From: Arthrobacter sp. D5-1
GTDB lineage: Bacteria; Actinomycetota; Actinomycetes; Actinomycetales; Micrococcaceae
Reading direction: 5' to 3'
Length of the DNA stretch: 64,000 nucleotides
Assembly (NCBI RefSeq): GCF_017357425.1
Contig: NZ_CP014571.1
Coordinates: 992,001 to 1,056,000 of the forward strand
This document shows, in pieces, positions 26,939-35,304 of this stretch (the first letter of the stretch is position 1; each line of letters starts with the position of its first letter). Position numbers and translations under genes: made by a program. The notes beneath the pieces are model-generated. The model had not been told where the DNA came from. It did no database searches and worked only from the letters and a program-made list of their open reading frames with translations.

Positions 26939-27379
26939 GTGGGTTTCTTTGGGGCCGTCCGCCAAGGACGGAAGGACGATCTGGAGCTCGGTAAGGGGTT
27001 GTGGCGACGCGCCCACGACCGTTTCCACCGCGGCCTGGACCGGTACCACCAAGTTCTTGAGGGCGTTGATGATGAGCAGCTGTACAACGAGCTTGTGCAG
27101 ATCGCCAATGATCTTGCCGAGTTGTCTCCGCGCGTGAGGACCATTTGCGTCGAGGCGCAAAGACGATCCCCAAGCGACGGCCTGGATGTTCCGGGGGCCC
27201 TGGCAGGGGTGCACCGTGCGTTGTCCAAGGCTGGAAATTCCCTGGCCACCACCGCGGAGGCGGCCGCGATGTTGAGGTTGGCCGTTGGCCCGGTTCCTGT
27301 GGGCGCACTCTCCGTGAGGCGGCGCTCGGAAGCCGTCTTTGAGCAGGTTGCCGATGCAGAGCGCCAGCTCGGAGCCTGA
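26939..27379 (+). CDS. Helical hypothetical protein encoded directly after bpa
   Basis: A 146-residue protein, family not recognised. The likely start is the GTG at 26939 (VGFFGAVRQGRKDDLELGKG), 8 bp after the bpa stop. It is almost wholly alpha-helical (DRFHRGLDRYHQVLEGVDDEQLYNELV region, split here: LYNELVQIANDLAELSPRV and ALAGVHRALSKAGNSLATTA), with no membrane segment. The tight spacing suggests co-transcription with the proteasome activator. A functional link is inferred from position only. Confidence 0.72.
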   Translation: MGFFGAVRQGRKDDLELGKGLWRRAHDRFHRGLDRYHQVLEGVDDEQLYNELVQIANDLAELSPRVRTICVEAQRRSPSDGLDVPGALAGVHRALSKAGNSLATTAEAAAMLRLAVGPVPVGALSVRRRSEAVFEQVADAERQLGA

Positions 27380-27516
27380 AGGGCCGGGAGAAAGATGCAA
27401 GGCGTGAGCAACTACAAGCGTGCGCCTTTATTCCTCCTGCACAAGAAGTTAAGCGCATAGCTGATCTCCGTAACATTCCGGGCTTTTCACAGGTTCGTGC
27501 TGGCAGTATGGCAATC

Positions 27517-28356
27517 ATGACTTCGTCACCAACACTTACTTTCAACGACGGCAACACCATCCCCCAGCTCGGCTACGGGGTGTGGCAAGTTGAAGACGAT
27601 GTAGCCGAAAAGGTGGTGCGCCAGGCTTTTGAAGCCGGCTTCCGCCACATCGATACCGCCAAGATCTACGGCAATGAGGCAGGTGTCGGCCGGGCCATCG
27701 CCTCCTCCGGCCTCTCCGCCGACGAAATCTTCATCACCACCAAGCTGTGGAACGCAGACCAAGGCTACGACTCCACGCTCGCAGCCTTCGAGGAGTCCAT
27801 GGACCGACTCGGCCTCGAGACCCTGGATCTCTACCTGATTCACTGGCAGCAGCCCAAGCAGGAAAAGTACGTTGACACCTGGAAGGCGCTCATCGAGCTC
27901 AAGAAGCGTGGCCGCGTCAAGTCCATCGGTGTATCCAACTTCACCAAGGAAGGCCTGCAGCACATCATCGATGAAACCGGCGTTGTTCCGGCCATCAACC
28001 AGGTGGAACTGCACCCCTTCTTCAACCAGGCTGACCTTCGCGAATTCAACGCTTCCAAGGGCATCCTGACCCAGGCTTGGTCCCCACTGGGCCAGGGTGG
28101 CGAGCTCCTTCAAAGCGCCACAGTTGCTGAAATCGCCGCCAAGCACGATGCCACGCCCGCCCAGGTGGTCATCGCCTGGCACCTGGCCATCGGCAATGTG
28201 GTCATTCCCAAGTCCGTCACCGAGTCCCGCATCCAAGAAAACTTCGCGGCGCTCAACGTCACGCTGGATGCCACCGACATCGAGGCCATCAACGGCCTCG
28301 ACCGCGGTGCCGAAGGCCGCATCGGACCGGACCCGGCAGTCTCCGACTTCGCTTAA
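27517..28356 (+). CDS. Aldo/keto reductase (2,5-diketo-D-gluconate reductase type)
   Basis: A 279-residue NADPH-dependent carbonyl reductase with a TIM-barrel fold. The catalytic tetrad is visible: Asp and Tyr in FRHIDTAKIYGNEAGVGRAI, Lys in FITTKLWNADQGYD, and His in DLYLIHWQQP. IPKSVTESRIQEN is the cofactor-binding motif. The sequence resembles AKR5 enzymes acting on sugars and aldehydes. The start is ambiguous: ATG at 27508 is 9 bp upstream, and neither has a clear ribosome site. The 127-bp region upstream holds no other feature that I can support. Confidence 0.93.
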   Translation: MTSSPTLTFNDGNTIPQLGYGVWQVEDDVAEKVVRQAFEAGFRHIDTAKIYGNEAGVGRAIASSGLSADEIFITTKLWNADQGYDSTLAAFEESMDRLGLETLDLYLIHWQQPKQEKYVDTWKALIELKKRGRVKSIGVSNFTKEGLQHIIDETGVVPAINQVELHPFFNQADLREFNASKGILTQAWSPLGQGGELLQSATVAEIAAKHDATPAQVVIAWHLAIGNVVIPKSVTESRIQENFAALNVTLDATDIEAINGLDRGAEGRIGPDPAVSDFA

Positions 28357-28374
28357 GTCCCAAGCCTTGACCCT

Positions 28375-28407
28375 GGTGCCCCGTCCCCTCCTTGGGGGCG
28401 GGGCACC
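28375..28407 (+). terminator. GC-rich hairpin after aldo/keto reductase
   Basis: A 14-bp stem with one mismatch, GGTGCCCCGTCCCC against GGGGGCGGGGCACC, and a 5-nt loop, 18 bp after the stop codon. There is no T-run. Confidence 0.65.
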
Positions 28408-28506
28408 TGCCGTTAAGGCACGACGCCGGCATTCGCCGTCGTGACGTAACGCACCTCAGTCCGTGGTGGAATTGAGCAACCCCAGCGGACGGAGGACGGA
28501 GCTTGC

Positions 28507-29460
28507 ATGGAGGTTTTTGACGCATTGGAGCGGCAGATCGTTGCCGCGCTCCAACTGGATCCGCGGTGCCCCTGGCGGAAGATGGCGGCGGTCCTTGGGG
28601 AAGCAGAACGAACTGTCGCGCGCCGGGGTTCACAGCTTGTGGAGTCCGGAGCTGTCGCTGTAGTGGGCATCCGGCCCCGGCCGTCCGTGGTGTTGGTGGA
28701 GATGAGATGCATGCCCGGCACTGTGCGGGCCGCGGCCCACGCACTGGGGCAGAGGCCGGATACCACCTTTGTCTACACCACCACGGGTACCGGAGACTGC
28801 GTGGCAGAGATCCTCACCGAGCCTGCACGCATGGCCGATGTCCTCTCTGACGAGTTGCCCGCCACCATCGGTCTGCGCGATTCCACCAGCTACCCCGTGT
28901 TGCGTTACTTCCGCACCATCCGGGGGTGGCGGCCGGAAATCCTCACCAGTGACAAGGCGGAGGCGCTCCGCTCCAGTCTCACCCCGGACTCCGGCATCCT
29001 GGTGCCGCGGCAGGATTTGAGCAGGCAGGACCACGAGCTCGTGGCTGCCCTCTGTGCCGATGGCCGGATGAGTTTTGAAGCGTTGGGCCGCCGGGTGGGT
29101 GTTTCTGAAGCAACAGCACGCCGCCGTACTGAGTGGCTGCTTGCCAATAACCAGGTTCACTTGCGCGCCATCGTTGAGCCGGCATCCTTTGGCTTGTATG
29201 TCGAGGCACTGCTCTGGATCCGGGCTTCTCCGCAGCACGTTGAACAGGTTGGCAAGAGCCTGGCGGAGCTGCCTACTGTCCGTTATGCGGCGGCGATCGC
29301 CGGTAATTACCAGATTATGGCCGATGTCACGGTGGAGGACATGGCAGACCTCTACCGCTTCATCACGGACTCGGAGTGGGCGCAGCATGCTGTCACTGTG
29401 GACGTGTCCATCCTGCTGGACGCCCGAAAGCGTGGCGGGCGGGTTATGCGCGCACGGTAG
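28507..29460 (+). CDS. Tandem Lrp/AsnC-family transcriptional regulator
   Basis: A 317-residue protein made of two Lrp/AsnC units in one chain. Helix-turn-helix domains lie at about residues 4-50 (FDALERQIVAALQLD) and 170-215 (LSRQDHELVAALCADGRMSF), each followed by a RAM-like ligand-binding domain (VVLVEMRCMPG; EALLWIRASPQHVEQV). Single-domain Lrp proteins are about 150 residues. Its 3' end overlaps that of the convergent amidase gene by 17 bp. It probably controls amide or amino-acid metabolism genes nearby; the palindrome at 30978 is a candidate target. Confidence 0.9.
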   Translation: MEVFDALERQIVAALQLDPRCPWRKMAAVLGEAERTVARRGSQLVESGAVAVVGIRPRPSVVLVEMRCMPGTVRAAAHALGQRPDTTFVYTTTGTGDCVAEILTEPARMADVLSDELPATIGLRDSTSYPVLRYFRTIRGWRPEILTSDKAEALRSSLTPDSGILVPRQDLSRQDHELVAALCADGRMSFEALGRRVGVSEATARRRTEWLLANNQVHLRAIVEPASFGLYVEALLWIRASPQHVEQVGKSLAELPTVRYAAAIAGNYQIMADVTVEDMADLYRFITDSEWAQHAVTVDVSILLDARKRGGRVMRAR

Positions 29461-30892
29461 TGATGGCCTCGCCTGCCGTAGAAAAAACAGGAGCGATCGC
29501 GGCGTAGCCGGTCTGCTGTTCGAAGGCACGGCCGTAGCGGAGCAACTGCATGTCCGTGTAGTGGTTGCCGGCGAGCTGCAAGCCGATGGGGAGCCCTGCG
29601 GAGCTGAAGCCTGCCGGGACGCTGAGCACGGGCAGCCCTGTGGCGGACAACAGGCAGGCTGAGCGCATCCAGTCGAGGTAGGTCTGTGAAGGAACACCCG
29701 CGATGTCCTGGGGGTACCGCAGTGCGGCGTCGAAGGGAAGGACCTGGGCGCAGGGGCTGGCAAAGAGGTCGTAGCGCCCAAAAAATGACTGGACGCTGCG
29801 TTCCAGGCGAGTGCGGGCTGCGGCTGTCTCGATCAGGTCGCGGGCGGTGAGGTCGAAACCTTTGTGGACGTTCCAGTGCACTTCCGCTTTGATAACGTGA
29901 CCAGAGCGCTCCAGGATGGGACCCAGTCCTGCGGCGAAGTCCATGGCGCGGGTGTTCCCGAACACCAGGTCGGCTTCGCTGAAATCGGGGGTGGCTTCTT
30001 CCACGATCGCGCCGAGGCCTTCGAAGACCGCGAGTTGCCGTTCGAGATGCTCCAGGATTTCAGGGTCCACCGGCACCCCAATGCCAAAGTCCCGTGACCA
30101 GCCAATCCGGACCCCGCGCATATCGGCCTCGAGCCCAGCTCGGAAAACCTCCGGATCAAGGCCTTCCGGATGGGGCACTCGAGGGTCCTTGCCGGCCGTC
30201 ACGGACATGAACAGGGCAATGTCCTCCACGCTGCGTGCCATGGGTCCGGTTCGGCCCAGCCACCCGTAGGCGTTGACGTCGGACGGCATGGGGATCACTG
30301 CCGTCGATGGCCTGAAACCCACCACATTGCAAAAGGAGGCCGGGATGCGGAGCGAGCCGCCCATGTCGCTGCCGTCGCCGATGCTCTGGACGCGGGAAGC
30401 GACGACGGCGGCCACCCCGCCGCTGCTGCCGCCGGCGCTGAGGGTGGGTGCGTACGGGTTGGTGGTGGTTCCGAAAAGGTCGTTGAACGTGTGGGATCCG
30501 GCGCCAAACTCGGGAACGTTCGACTTCCCGGTGCTGACAACCCCGGCCGCCTTCAGCCGGGCAATGATGAGGTCATCGGCGTCGGGCACAAAGTCGCGCA
30601 AGGCAAGCGAGCCCTGAGTGGTGCGCATCCCGGCGGTATTGTTCGTGTCTTTGTGGGTCATGGGCACGCCGTGCAGGGGCGGAAGGTCTGCTCCCGAAGC
30701 CGTCACGTGGTCCGCGCGGTGGGCCAGGGCCTGGGCGCCTTCGGCGTCGAGAGTCACCACTGCGTTGATCACGGGGTTCACGTCCGCGATGCGCTCCAGG
30801 TGGTCGGCAAGGGCTTCGCGCGCAGAGATCTTCTTCTCCCGGATCGCTGCGGAAAGTTCGACGGCGGACAGCTCGCCGATGGTGTCAGGCAT
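29444..30892 (-). CDS. Amidase (amidase-signature family)
   Basis: A 482-residue amide hydrolase. The Ser-cisSer-Lys triad is visible: Lys in THKDTNN (about residue 82), Ser in the GDGSDMGGSLR segment, and the nucleophile region after it, preceded by the GGSSGGVAAVVASR glycine-serine stretch. The N-terminus (LSAVELSAAIREKKISAREAL) is typical of stand-alone amidases related to GatA. No GatB or GatC gene is near, so it is unlikely to be part of the tRNA amidotransferase. It is divergent from a transporter/M20 hydrolase unit, suggesting use of amides or N-acylated amino acids as nitrogen sources. Confidence 0.93.
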   Translation of the reverse strand: MPDTIGELSAVELSAAIREKKISAREALADHLERIADVNPVINAVVTLDAEGAQALAHRADHVTASGADLPPLHGVPMTHKDTNNTAGMRTTQGSLALRDFVPDADDLIIARLKAAGVVSTGKSNVPEFGAGSHTFNDLFGTTTNPYAPTLSAGGSSGGVAAVVASRVQSIGDGSDMGGSLRIPASFCNVVGFRPSTAVIPMPSDVNAYGWLGRTGPMARSVEDIALFMSVTAGKDPRVPHPEGLDPEVFRAGLEADMRGVRIGWSRDFGIGVPVDPEILEHLERQLAVFEGLGAIVEEATPDFSEADLVFGNTRAMDFAAGLGPILERSGHVIKAEVHWNVHKGFDLTARDLIETAAARTRLERSVQSFFGRYDLFASPCAQVLPFDAALRYPQDIAGVPSQTYLDWMRSACLLSATGLPVLSVPAGFSSAGLPIGLQLAGNHYTDMQLLRYGRAFEQQTGYAAIAPVFSTAGEAITTVRA

Positions 30893-30977
30893 GGTGCTCC
30901 TTTGCTGGATGTCTACTGCTTGAAGTGTGCCCGGTCACACCTGACCGCGGAAGCCGGAACCCGAAGAAAGCAAGCCG

Positions 30978-31013
30978 TGACGGATTCAGCCAACATTCCG
31001 GCTGATTCCGTCA
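30978..31013. promoter_or_regulatory. Large operator-like palindrome between amidase and DUF5058 operon
   Basis: Arms TGACGGATTCAGCC (30978-30991) and GGCTGATTCCGTCA (31000-31013) match at 13 of 14 positions around an 8-bp spacer. It lies 86 bp upstream of the amidase start and 147 bp upstream of the transporter start, placed to control both. The rest of 30893-31159 shows no gene. Confidence 0.6.
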
Positions 31014-31159
31014 GCTATTGTGTGTGATCCGGCTCATAGTAAATGGTGTTGGTAACCCCATGGCCGATCTGGTTACTGGGTATGGATTTGCCCCACAACG
31101 CCACGGGCCGCACAGCGTCGTCCGGCCGCGGACTGGGGGGCTCACACCCGGAGGTTCCC

Positions 31160-31909
31160 ATGCACCAACCCCTGGCACTGCAACCGTTCACCCCCACCGA
31201 TTCGACCGACATCATGGCTATCGCCAACAATCCTGTCCTGTGGATCTGCGTGGCCGGTGTCTTCGGCGTGATCATCATCCAGTCCGTCATCTTCATGAAG
31301 GCTGCCCAACGCGCAGCGCCATCCGTAGAGATGAGTCCGCAGGACATCAAGACTTCGTTCCGTTCCGGTGCGGTCTCCGCCATCGGACCATCCCTGGCCG
31401 TATCACTCGTTGCCATCGCCCTGCTGGGCCTCTTCGGCGCCCCGGCTGTGCTTTCCAGGATTGGTTTGATCGGCTCTGCTGCGTACGACGTCTCTGCGGC
31501 CGGCATCGCCGCAGGCTCCATAGGCGCGAAGCTCGGCGACGCCGGCTACACGCAGAGTGTCTTCGCCGTCGCGTTCTTCGCCATGAGTATCGGCGGTGCC
31601 ATGTGGATGCTCGCCACCCTGATCCTGACACCGCTGCTTCGCAAAGGTGATGCCAAGATCCGCTCCGTGAACCCTGCGGCCATGGCCATCGTCCCAGCGG
31701 CTGCCCTGATGGGAGCCTTCTCCTGCCTGGGCTTCACCGAACTCCCCAAGTCCGGCGTTCACGTTGTGTCCTTCCTTATCTCCGCCGCAGTCATGGGGTT
31801 GTGTCTGCTGCTGGCCAGGAAGCTCGGCAAGAGCTGGCTGCGCGAGTGGGGGCTCGGCTTCTCCATCGTCATCGGACTGGGCGCTACCTACCTCGCCGTC
31901 GGCGCCTGA
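31160..31909 (+). CDS. DUF5058-family integral membrane protein
   Basis: A 249-residue membrane protein with about 6 helices. The NNPVLWICVAGVFGVIIIQ and SGAVSAIGPSLAVSLVAIAL segments match my recollection of the DUF5058 family, which has no established function. The ATG at 31160 is fixed by GGAGG 6 bp upstream; the frame is open back to 31043. It is followed after 46 bp by a second membrane protein of almost equal size and then by an M20 amidohydrolase. A two-component transporter that delivers an N-acyl amino acid or peptide-like substrate to the hydrolase is inferred. Confidence 0.82.
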   Translation: MHQPLALQPFTPTDSTDIMAIANNPVLWICVAGVFGVIIIQSVIFMKAAQRAAPSVEMSPQDIKTSFRSGAVSAIGPSLAVSLVAIALLGLFGAPAVLSRIGLIGSAAYDVSAAGIAAGSIGAKLGDAGYTQSVFAVAFFAMSIGGAMWMLATLILTPLLRKGDAKIRSVNPAAMAIVPAAALMGAFSCLGFTELPKSGVHVVSFLISAAVMGLCLLLARKLGKSWLREWGLGFSIVIGLGATYLAVGA

Positions 31910-31955
31910 TCCACACGTCCATCCCCTGTCTTTGAGCACGAAAGGAACACCCCGT

Positions 31956-32693
31956 ATGTCTTCCACTACTTCCGCTCCCATCACCACCAGCACCTCCGCC
32001 ATGGCTGAGTTCGGCCGCACCACGTCCCGTTGGGGTCAGATCACCATGATCTTCGGACTGCTGGTCTCGGTAGCTGGTCCACTGTTTCTTGTCTTCGCCA
32101 GTGGCCTGGACATAGGCCCCGCACAGCTTTGGATCGCCTTTGCTGCGGTGGCCGCAACCTTCGGCATCATCTGGATCGTTGAGCCACTCACGTACTACCC
32201 GATCCTCGGGCCTGCCGCGATGTACCAGGCCTTCATGATCGGCAATATCTCCAACAAGCTCCTGCCGGCCGCTTTGATCGCGCAAACCAATATCGGTGCC
32301 AAGCCGGGCAGCAAGCGCGCCGAGCTGGCCGCCGTGGTCGCCATCTGCGGTGCCGCGGCAGTCCACCTGATCTCGCTTGCGATCTTCGTGGGACTCCTGG
32401 GGAGCTGGCTGATCAGCGTCATCCCGCCGTCGGTGCTGCTGGTGACCCGCCTGTACGTGCTGCCCGCCGTTCTTGGCGCAGTGCTCGTGCAGGCCATCGT
32501 GTCCATGAAGCAGCCCCGCACCACAGTGTTTGCGCTGGTCGTCTCGGCCGTCGTCGTGTTTGTTGTGCTGCCCCTGGCGCCGTCGCTCGCCATGGTGTCA
32601 ACCGCTATCGCCGTGCTGGGCACCATCCTGCTCGCATGGTTCTTCCGGGGTAGGACCACCATCACCGAAGCGAAGCCGATCCACATCGAATAG
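31956..32693 (+). CDS. Integral membrane protein, putative partner of the DUF5058 protein
   Basis: A 245-residue protein with about 6-7 hydrophobic helices (MIFGLLVSVAGPLFLVFASG; PILGPAAMYQAFMIGNISNK; VVFVVLPLAPSLAMVSTAIA). Family not recognised. The conserved-looking GPAAMYQAFMIGNISNKLLP stretch, with Asn and Gly in a helix, could line a substrate path. The ATG at 31956 follows GAAAGGAA. It is sandwiched between the DUF5058 gene and the M20 hydrolase gene, so it is probably the second subunit of one transporter. Confidence 0.82.
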   Translation: MSSTTSAPITTSTSAMAEFGRTTSRWGQITMIFGLLVSVAGPLFLVFASGLDIGPAQLWIAFAAVAATFGIIWIVEPLTYYPILGPAAMYQAFMIGNISNKLLPAALIAQTNIGAKPGSKRAELAAVVAICGAAAVHLISLAIFVGLLGSWLISVIPPSVLLVTRLYVLPAVLGAVLVQAIVSMKQPRTTVFALVVSAVVVFVVLPLAPSLAMVSTAIAVLGTILLAWFFRGRTTITEAKPIHIE

Positions 32694-32738
32694 CACTCTC
32701 CAGCACCCCGTCCCCACAATCACCAGGAAGACAGGCCC

Positions 32739-33962
32739 ATGACCCACACCGCCACAGCCCTCCAGCTCGACGCCCAACAAACCGCCAAGCTTCACTCCCT
32801 GTACCGGCACCTCCACGCACATCCGGAACTGTCCATGCAGGAGTTCGCCACTGCTGAATTGATTGAGGAACAGTTGGACGGGCTCGGTTTCGAGCACTTC
32901 CGATGCGGCGGGACGGGCGTGGTGGGAATCCTGCGGAACGGTGAGGGTCCCGTGGTGGCGTTCCGTGCCGACTCGGATGGCCTTCCGATCGAGGAAGCCA
33001 CCGGGCTGGACTACGCCAGCACCGATACCGGAACCCTCCCGGACGGCACAGTGGTCCCCGTTATGCACGGCTGCGGTCACGACACGCATGTAGCCAGCCT
33101 GCTTGGCGCCGCGGAGGTGCTGGCAGGGAATCCGGAGGCTTGGTCGGGAACGCTGGTGCTGATTTTCCAGCCTGGCGAGGAAACTGCCGCCGGCGCGCTC
33201 GCCATGCTCGACGACGGACTGTGGGACAAGGCGCCGCGGCCGGAGGTGGTTTTCGGGCAGCACGTCATGCCCCGGCCTGTCGGCACTGTCGCGATTTCCA
33301 GCGGCCCGGTGGCTGCCATGGCAGATTCGCTGCGGGTCACCGTGTACGGCCAGCAGTCGCATGGCTCCCAGCCGCAGGACTCCATCGATCCCATCGTCAT
33401 GGCCGCCCATATGGTCACGCGACTCCAGGGGATAGTGTCCCGTGAGCTGGATCCGCGGAAGTCCGCCGTCGTCACTGTGGGGACCTTCCACGCGGGACTT
33501 AAGGAGAACATCATCCCGGCCTCGGCCGAGTTCACGCTCAACATCCGAACCTTCGACGACGACGTCCGCGGCCAGGTCCTCGCTGCCGTTCGCCGCATCA
33601 TCGAGGCCGAGGCCGCTGCCTCGGGGGCGCCCGCACCGGACATCGAGGAGATGTACCGCTTCCCGCAGTGCTTCAACGATCCCGACGCCGTCCCTCCCGT
33701 CATCGAGGCACTGCGGCTGGCGTTGGGGGCTGAGGCAGTGGACATCACACCGCCGATGATGGGCAGCGAGGACTTCGGGCACCTGGGTACCGCGATCGGA
33801 GTGCCGTCGGTGTTCTGGATGTTCGGTGGCACGCCCGCCTCGGGGATTGAAGGTCCAGTGCCCGTCAACCATTCGCCGTTCTTCGCACCCGAGCTGGAAG
33901 GTTCTCTGGCCGGGGGAGTATCGGCCGCCGTCGCCGTGCTGATGTCCCGGCTGGGCAGCTGA
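32739..33962 (+). CDS. M20-family amidohydrolase (hippurate hydrolase/N-acyl-amino-acid deacylase type)
   Basis: A 407-residue dinuclear metalloenzyme that removes acyl groups from amino acids or opens related amides. Metal ligands are visible in HGCGHDTH (about residue 111), QPGEET, GQHVMP and the C-terminal VNHSPFF. A central dimerisation domain (about 190-305) interrupts the catalytic domain. It is the third gene of the DUF5058 operon, 45 bp after the second membrane protein. Together with the amidase opposite, the locus looks like a scavenging route for amide-bonded amino acids. The exact substrate is unknown. Confidence 0.93.
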   Translation: MTHTATALQLDAQQTAKLHSLYRHLHAHPELSMQEFATAELIEEQLDGLGFEHFRCGGTGVVGILRNGEGPVVAFRADSDGLPIEEATGLDYASTDTGTLPDGTVVPVMHGCGHDTHVASLLGAAEVLAGNPEAWSGTLVLIFQPGEETAAGALAMLDDGLWDKAPRPEVVFGQHVMPRPVGTVAISSGPVAAMADSLRVTVYGQQSHGSQPQDSIDPIVMAAHMVTRLQGIVSRELDPRKSAVVTVGTFHAGLKENIIPASAEFTLNIRTFDDDVRGQVLAAVRRIIEAEAAASGAPAPDIEEMYRFPQCFNDPDAVPPVIEALRLALGAEAVDITPPMMGSEDFGHLGTAIGVPSVFWMFGGTPASGIEGPVPVNHSPFFAPELEGSLAGGVSAAVAVLMSRLGS

Positions 33963-34241
33963 CTCCCGCGACCCACGTTCCGGGTTCCAGACAGTCCAGG
34001 ATCTGAACGGCCTGGAGCGTCCTAGGAGGGGGCCCATGGGGGAAATTGAAGATCCTTTGGGATTCGACCACGCTGATGACCTCTTCTTCGGTCATGGGCT
34101 CTGCAGCGCCTTCCCGAGCGGGGGCTTCCCCGGGCGGCAGGACCTGGACGGCACCGGCGCTCTCAAACATTTCGAGAATTTGGGGAAATGTTCGATATTT
34201 CCACCATTAAGCTGGGCGGCTCAGTCCCGGACTTAACAAAC
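33963..34241. other. Intergenic stretch without a convincing gene
   Basis: Short frames on both strands overlap here (minus-strand 33865-34170, which starts acidic, MTEEEVISVVESQRIF at an internal Met; plus-strand 34036-34236). Neither has a clear ribosome site or a recognised family. A small decayed gene on the minus strand is possible but unsupported. Confidence 0.4.
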
Positions 34242-34278
34242 AAAAACCCCGCTGGTTCAACGAACCAGCGGGGTTTTT
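34242..34278. terminator. Terminator downstream of tRNA-Thr
   Basis: A perfect 17-bp stem AAAAACCCCGCTGGTTC/GAACCAGCGGGGTTTTT with a 3-nt loop. It has T-runs on both strands and so is bidirectional. Confidence 0.9.
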
Positions 34279-34283
34279 CTCTG

Positions 34284-34356
34284 AGCTTCCTATCAGAATC
34301 GAACTGATGACCTTTTCATTACGAGTGAAACGCTCTACCGACTGAGCTAAGGAAGC
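34284..34356 (-). tRNA. tRNA-Thr (anticodon CGT)
   Basis: A cloverleaf with acceptor GCTTCCT/AGGAAGC, D-arm containing AGTCGGTAGAG, anticodon loop CTCGTAA (CGT, ACG codon) and T-arm AGTTCGATTCT. The discriminator is T. CCA is not encoded. Confidence 0.95.
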
Positions 34357-34572
34357 ACCGCGCCAATCACCGGTTTCCCGGGCGATCACGCAAGACACAA
34401 CTGTAGTAGAGGCACCGCATCCGGGTCAAAACGAGAGCGGTGGCGGCCGTTGCAGGGATGTTCACCCCAGCGTCGGGCCGGGTTCAGGCAGGCGTTTCCC
34501 TGCCGCCGGAAGCTGGGGAATCAACTGTGGCGAGGTACACCCGCCACACAGACAAGCCAAAGGAGCCGCTCA

Positions 34573-35304
34573 ATGACCGGGGACGCATTGACCAGGGACG
34601 CCAGCCACACATCCAACCGGCTGAGGCTGGCGGTGGTGGACATGGTGGGCACCACCATCACCGATGATGGCCGCACGGAATTGGCCATGTCCCGGGCGCT
34701 GGCCGAGCACGGCATCGAACCCGGCAGCAGCAGATTCGAGAGCATGTTGGGCTATGCCCGGGACACCATGGGCTTTTCGAAAATGACCGTGTTCAGCCAC
34801 CTTTTCGACGACGCAGAGGTGGCTGCCAGTGCCAACAAGGTCTTTGAGAAGGCGTACGACGAAATGATCGACGACGGCGGCGTCCGCGCCATTCCGGGCG
34901 CGGAGGACGCCATCCTGTGGATGCGTGAGTCCGGCATGCAGGTGTGCCTGGCCACGGGCTTTGGCCGGCACACGCAGAACATGGTGCTGGAATCTTTGGG
35001 ATGGATGGGCCTGGCCGACCTCAGCCTGTGTCCTGCCGATGCCGGACGTGGCCGGCCTTACCCGGACATGATCCTGACTGCCGTGCTCGCCCTGGACCTT
35101 GACGACGTGCGCGAGGTAGCGGTGGTCGGCGATACGAGCTCGGACATGCTCTCAGGCATCCGCTCGGGCGCGTCCCTCATCGCCGGGGTGCTGACGGGCT
35201 CGCACTCCGAAGCGACGCTGCGAGCAGCCGGCGCCACCGTCGTGGTGGATTCCATTAAGCAACTACCGCTCTTGGTGGAAAAACGCGAAGCCAGGCACCT
35301 CTAG
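34573..35304 (+). CDS. HAD-superfamily hydrolase, phosphonatase-like (PhnX-like)
   Basis: A 243-residue phosphatase/phosphonatase-like enzyme. HAD motifs: nucleophile VVDMVGTTITDDG (Asp near residue 23), LATGFGRHTQ (motif II), RPYPDM (motif III region) and VAVVGDTSSDMLSG (motif IV). The DMVGTT form and cap insertion resemble the phosphonatase-like group rather than simple phosphoglycolate phosphatases. The start at 34573 has AGGAG 7 bp upstream. There is no phosphonate uptake operon in the window. Its stop overlaps the convergent hydrolase gene by 4 bp. The substrate is uncertain. Confidence 0.88.
   Translation: MTGDALTRDASHTSNRLRLAVVDMVGTTITDDGRTELAMSRALAEHGIEPGSSRFESMLGYARDTMGFSKMTVFSHLFDDAEVAASANKVFEKAYDEMIDDGGVRAIPGAEDAILWMRESGMQVCLATGFGRHTQNMVLESLGWMGLADLSLCPADAGRGRPYPDMILTAVLALDLDDVREVAVVGDTSSDMLSGIRSGASLIAGVLTGSHSEATLRAAGATVVVDSIKQLPLLVEKREARHL

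Noticed and set aside
29444..30892. GatA subunit of the tRNA amidotransferase
   Set aside because: No gatB or gatC is adjacent, and the context is amide/peptide metabolism. The sequence fits a stand-alone amidase.
33865..34236. Small overlapping ORFs on both strands after the M20 gene
   Set aside because: No ribosome site, no recognisable domain, and one overlaps the end of the M20 gene. Recorded only as an intergenic stretch.
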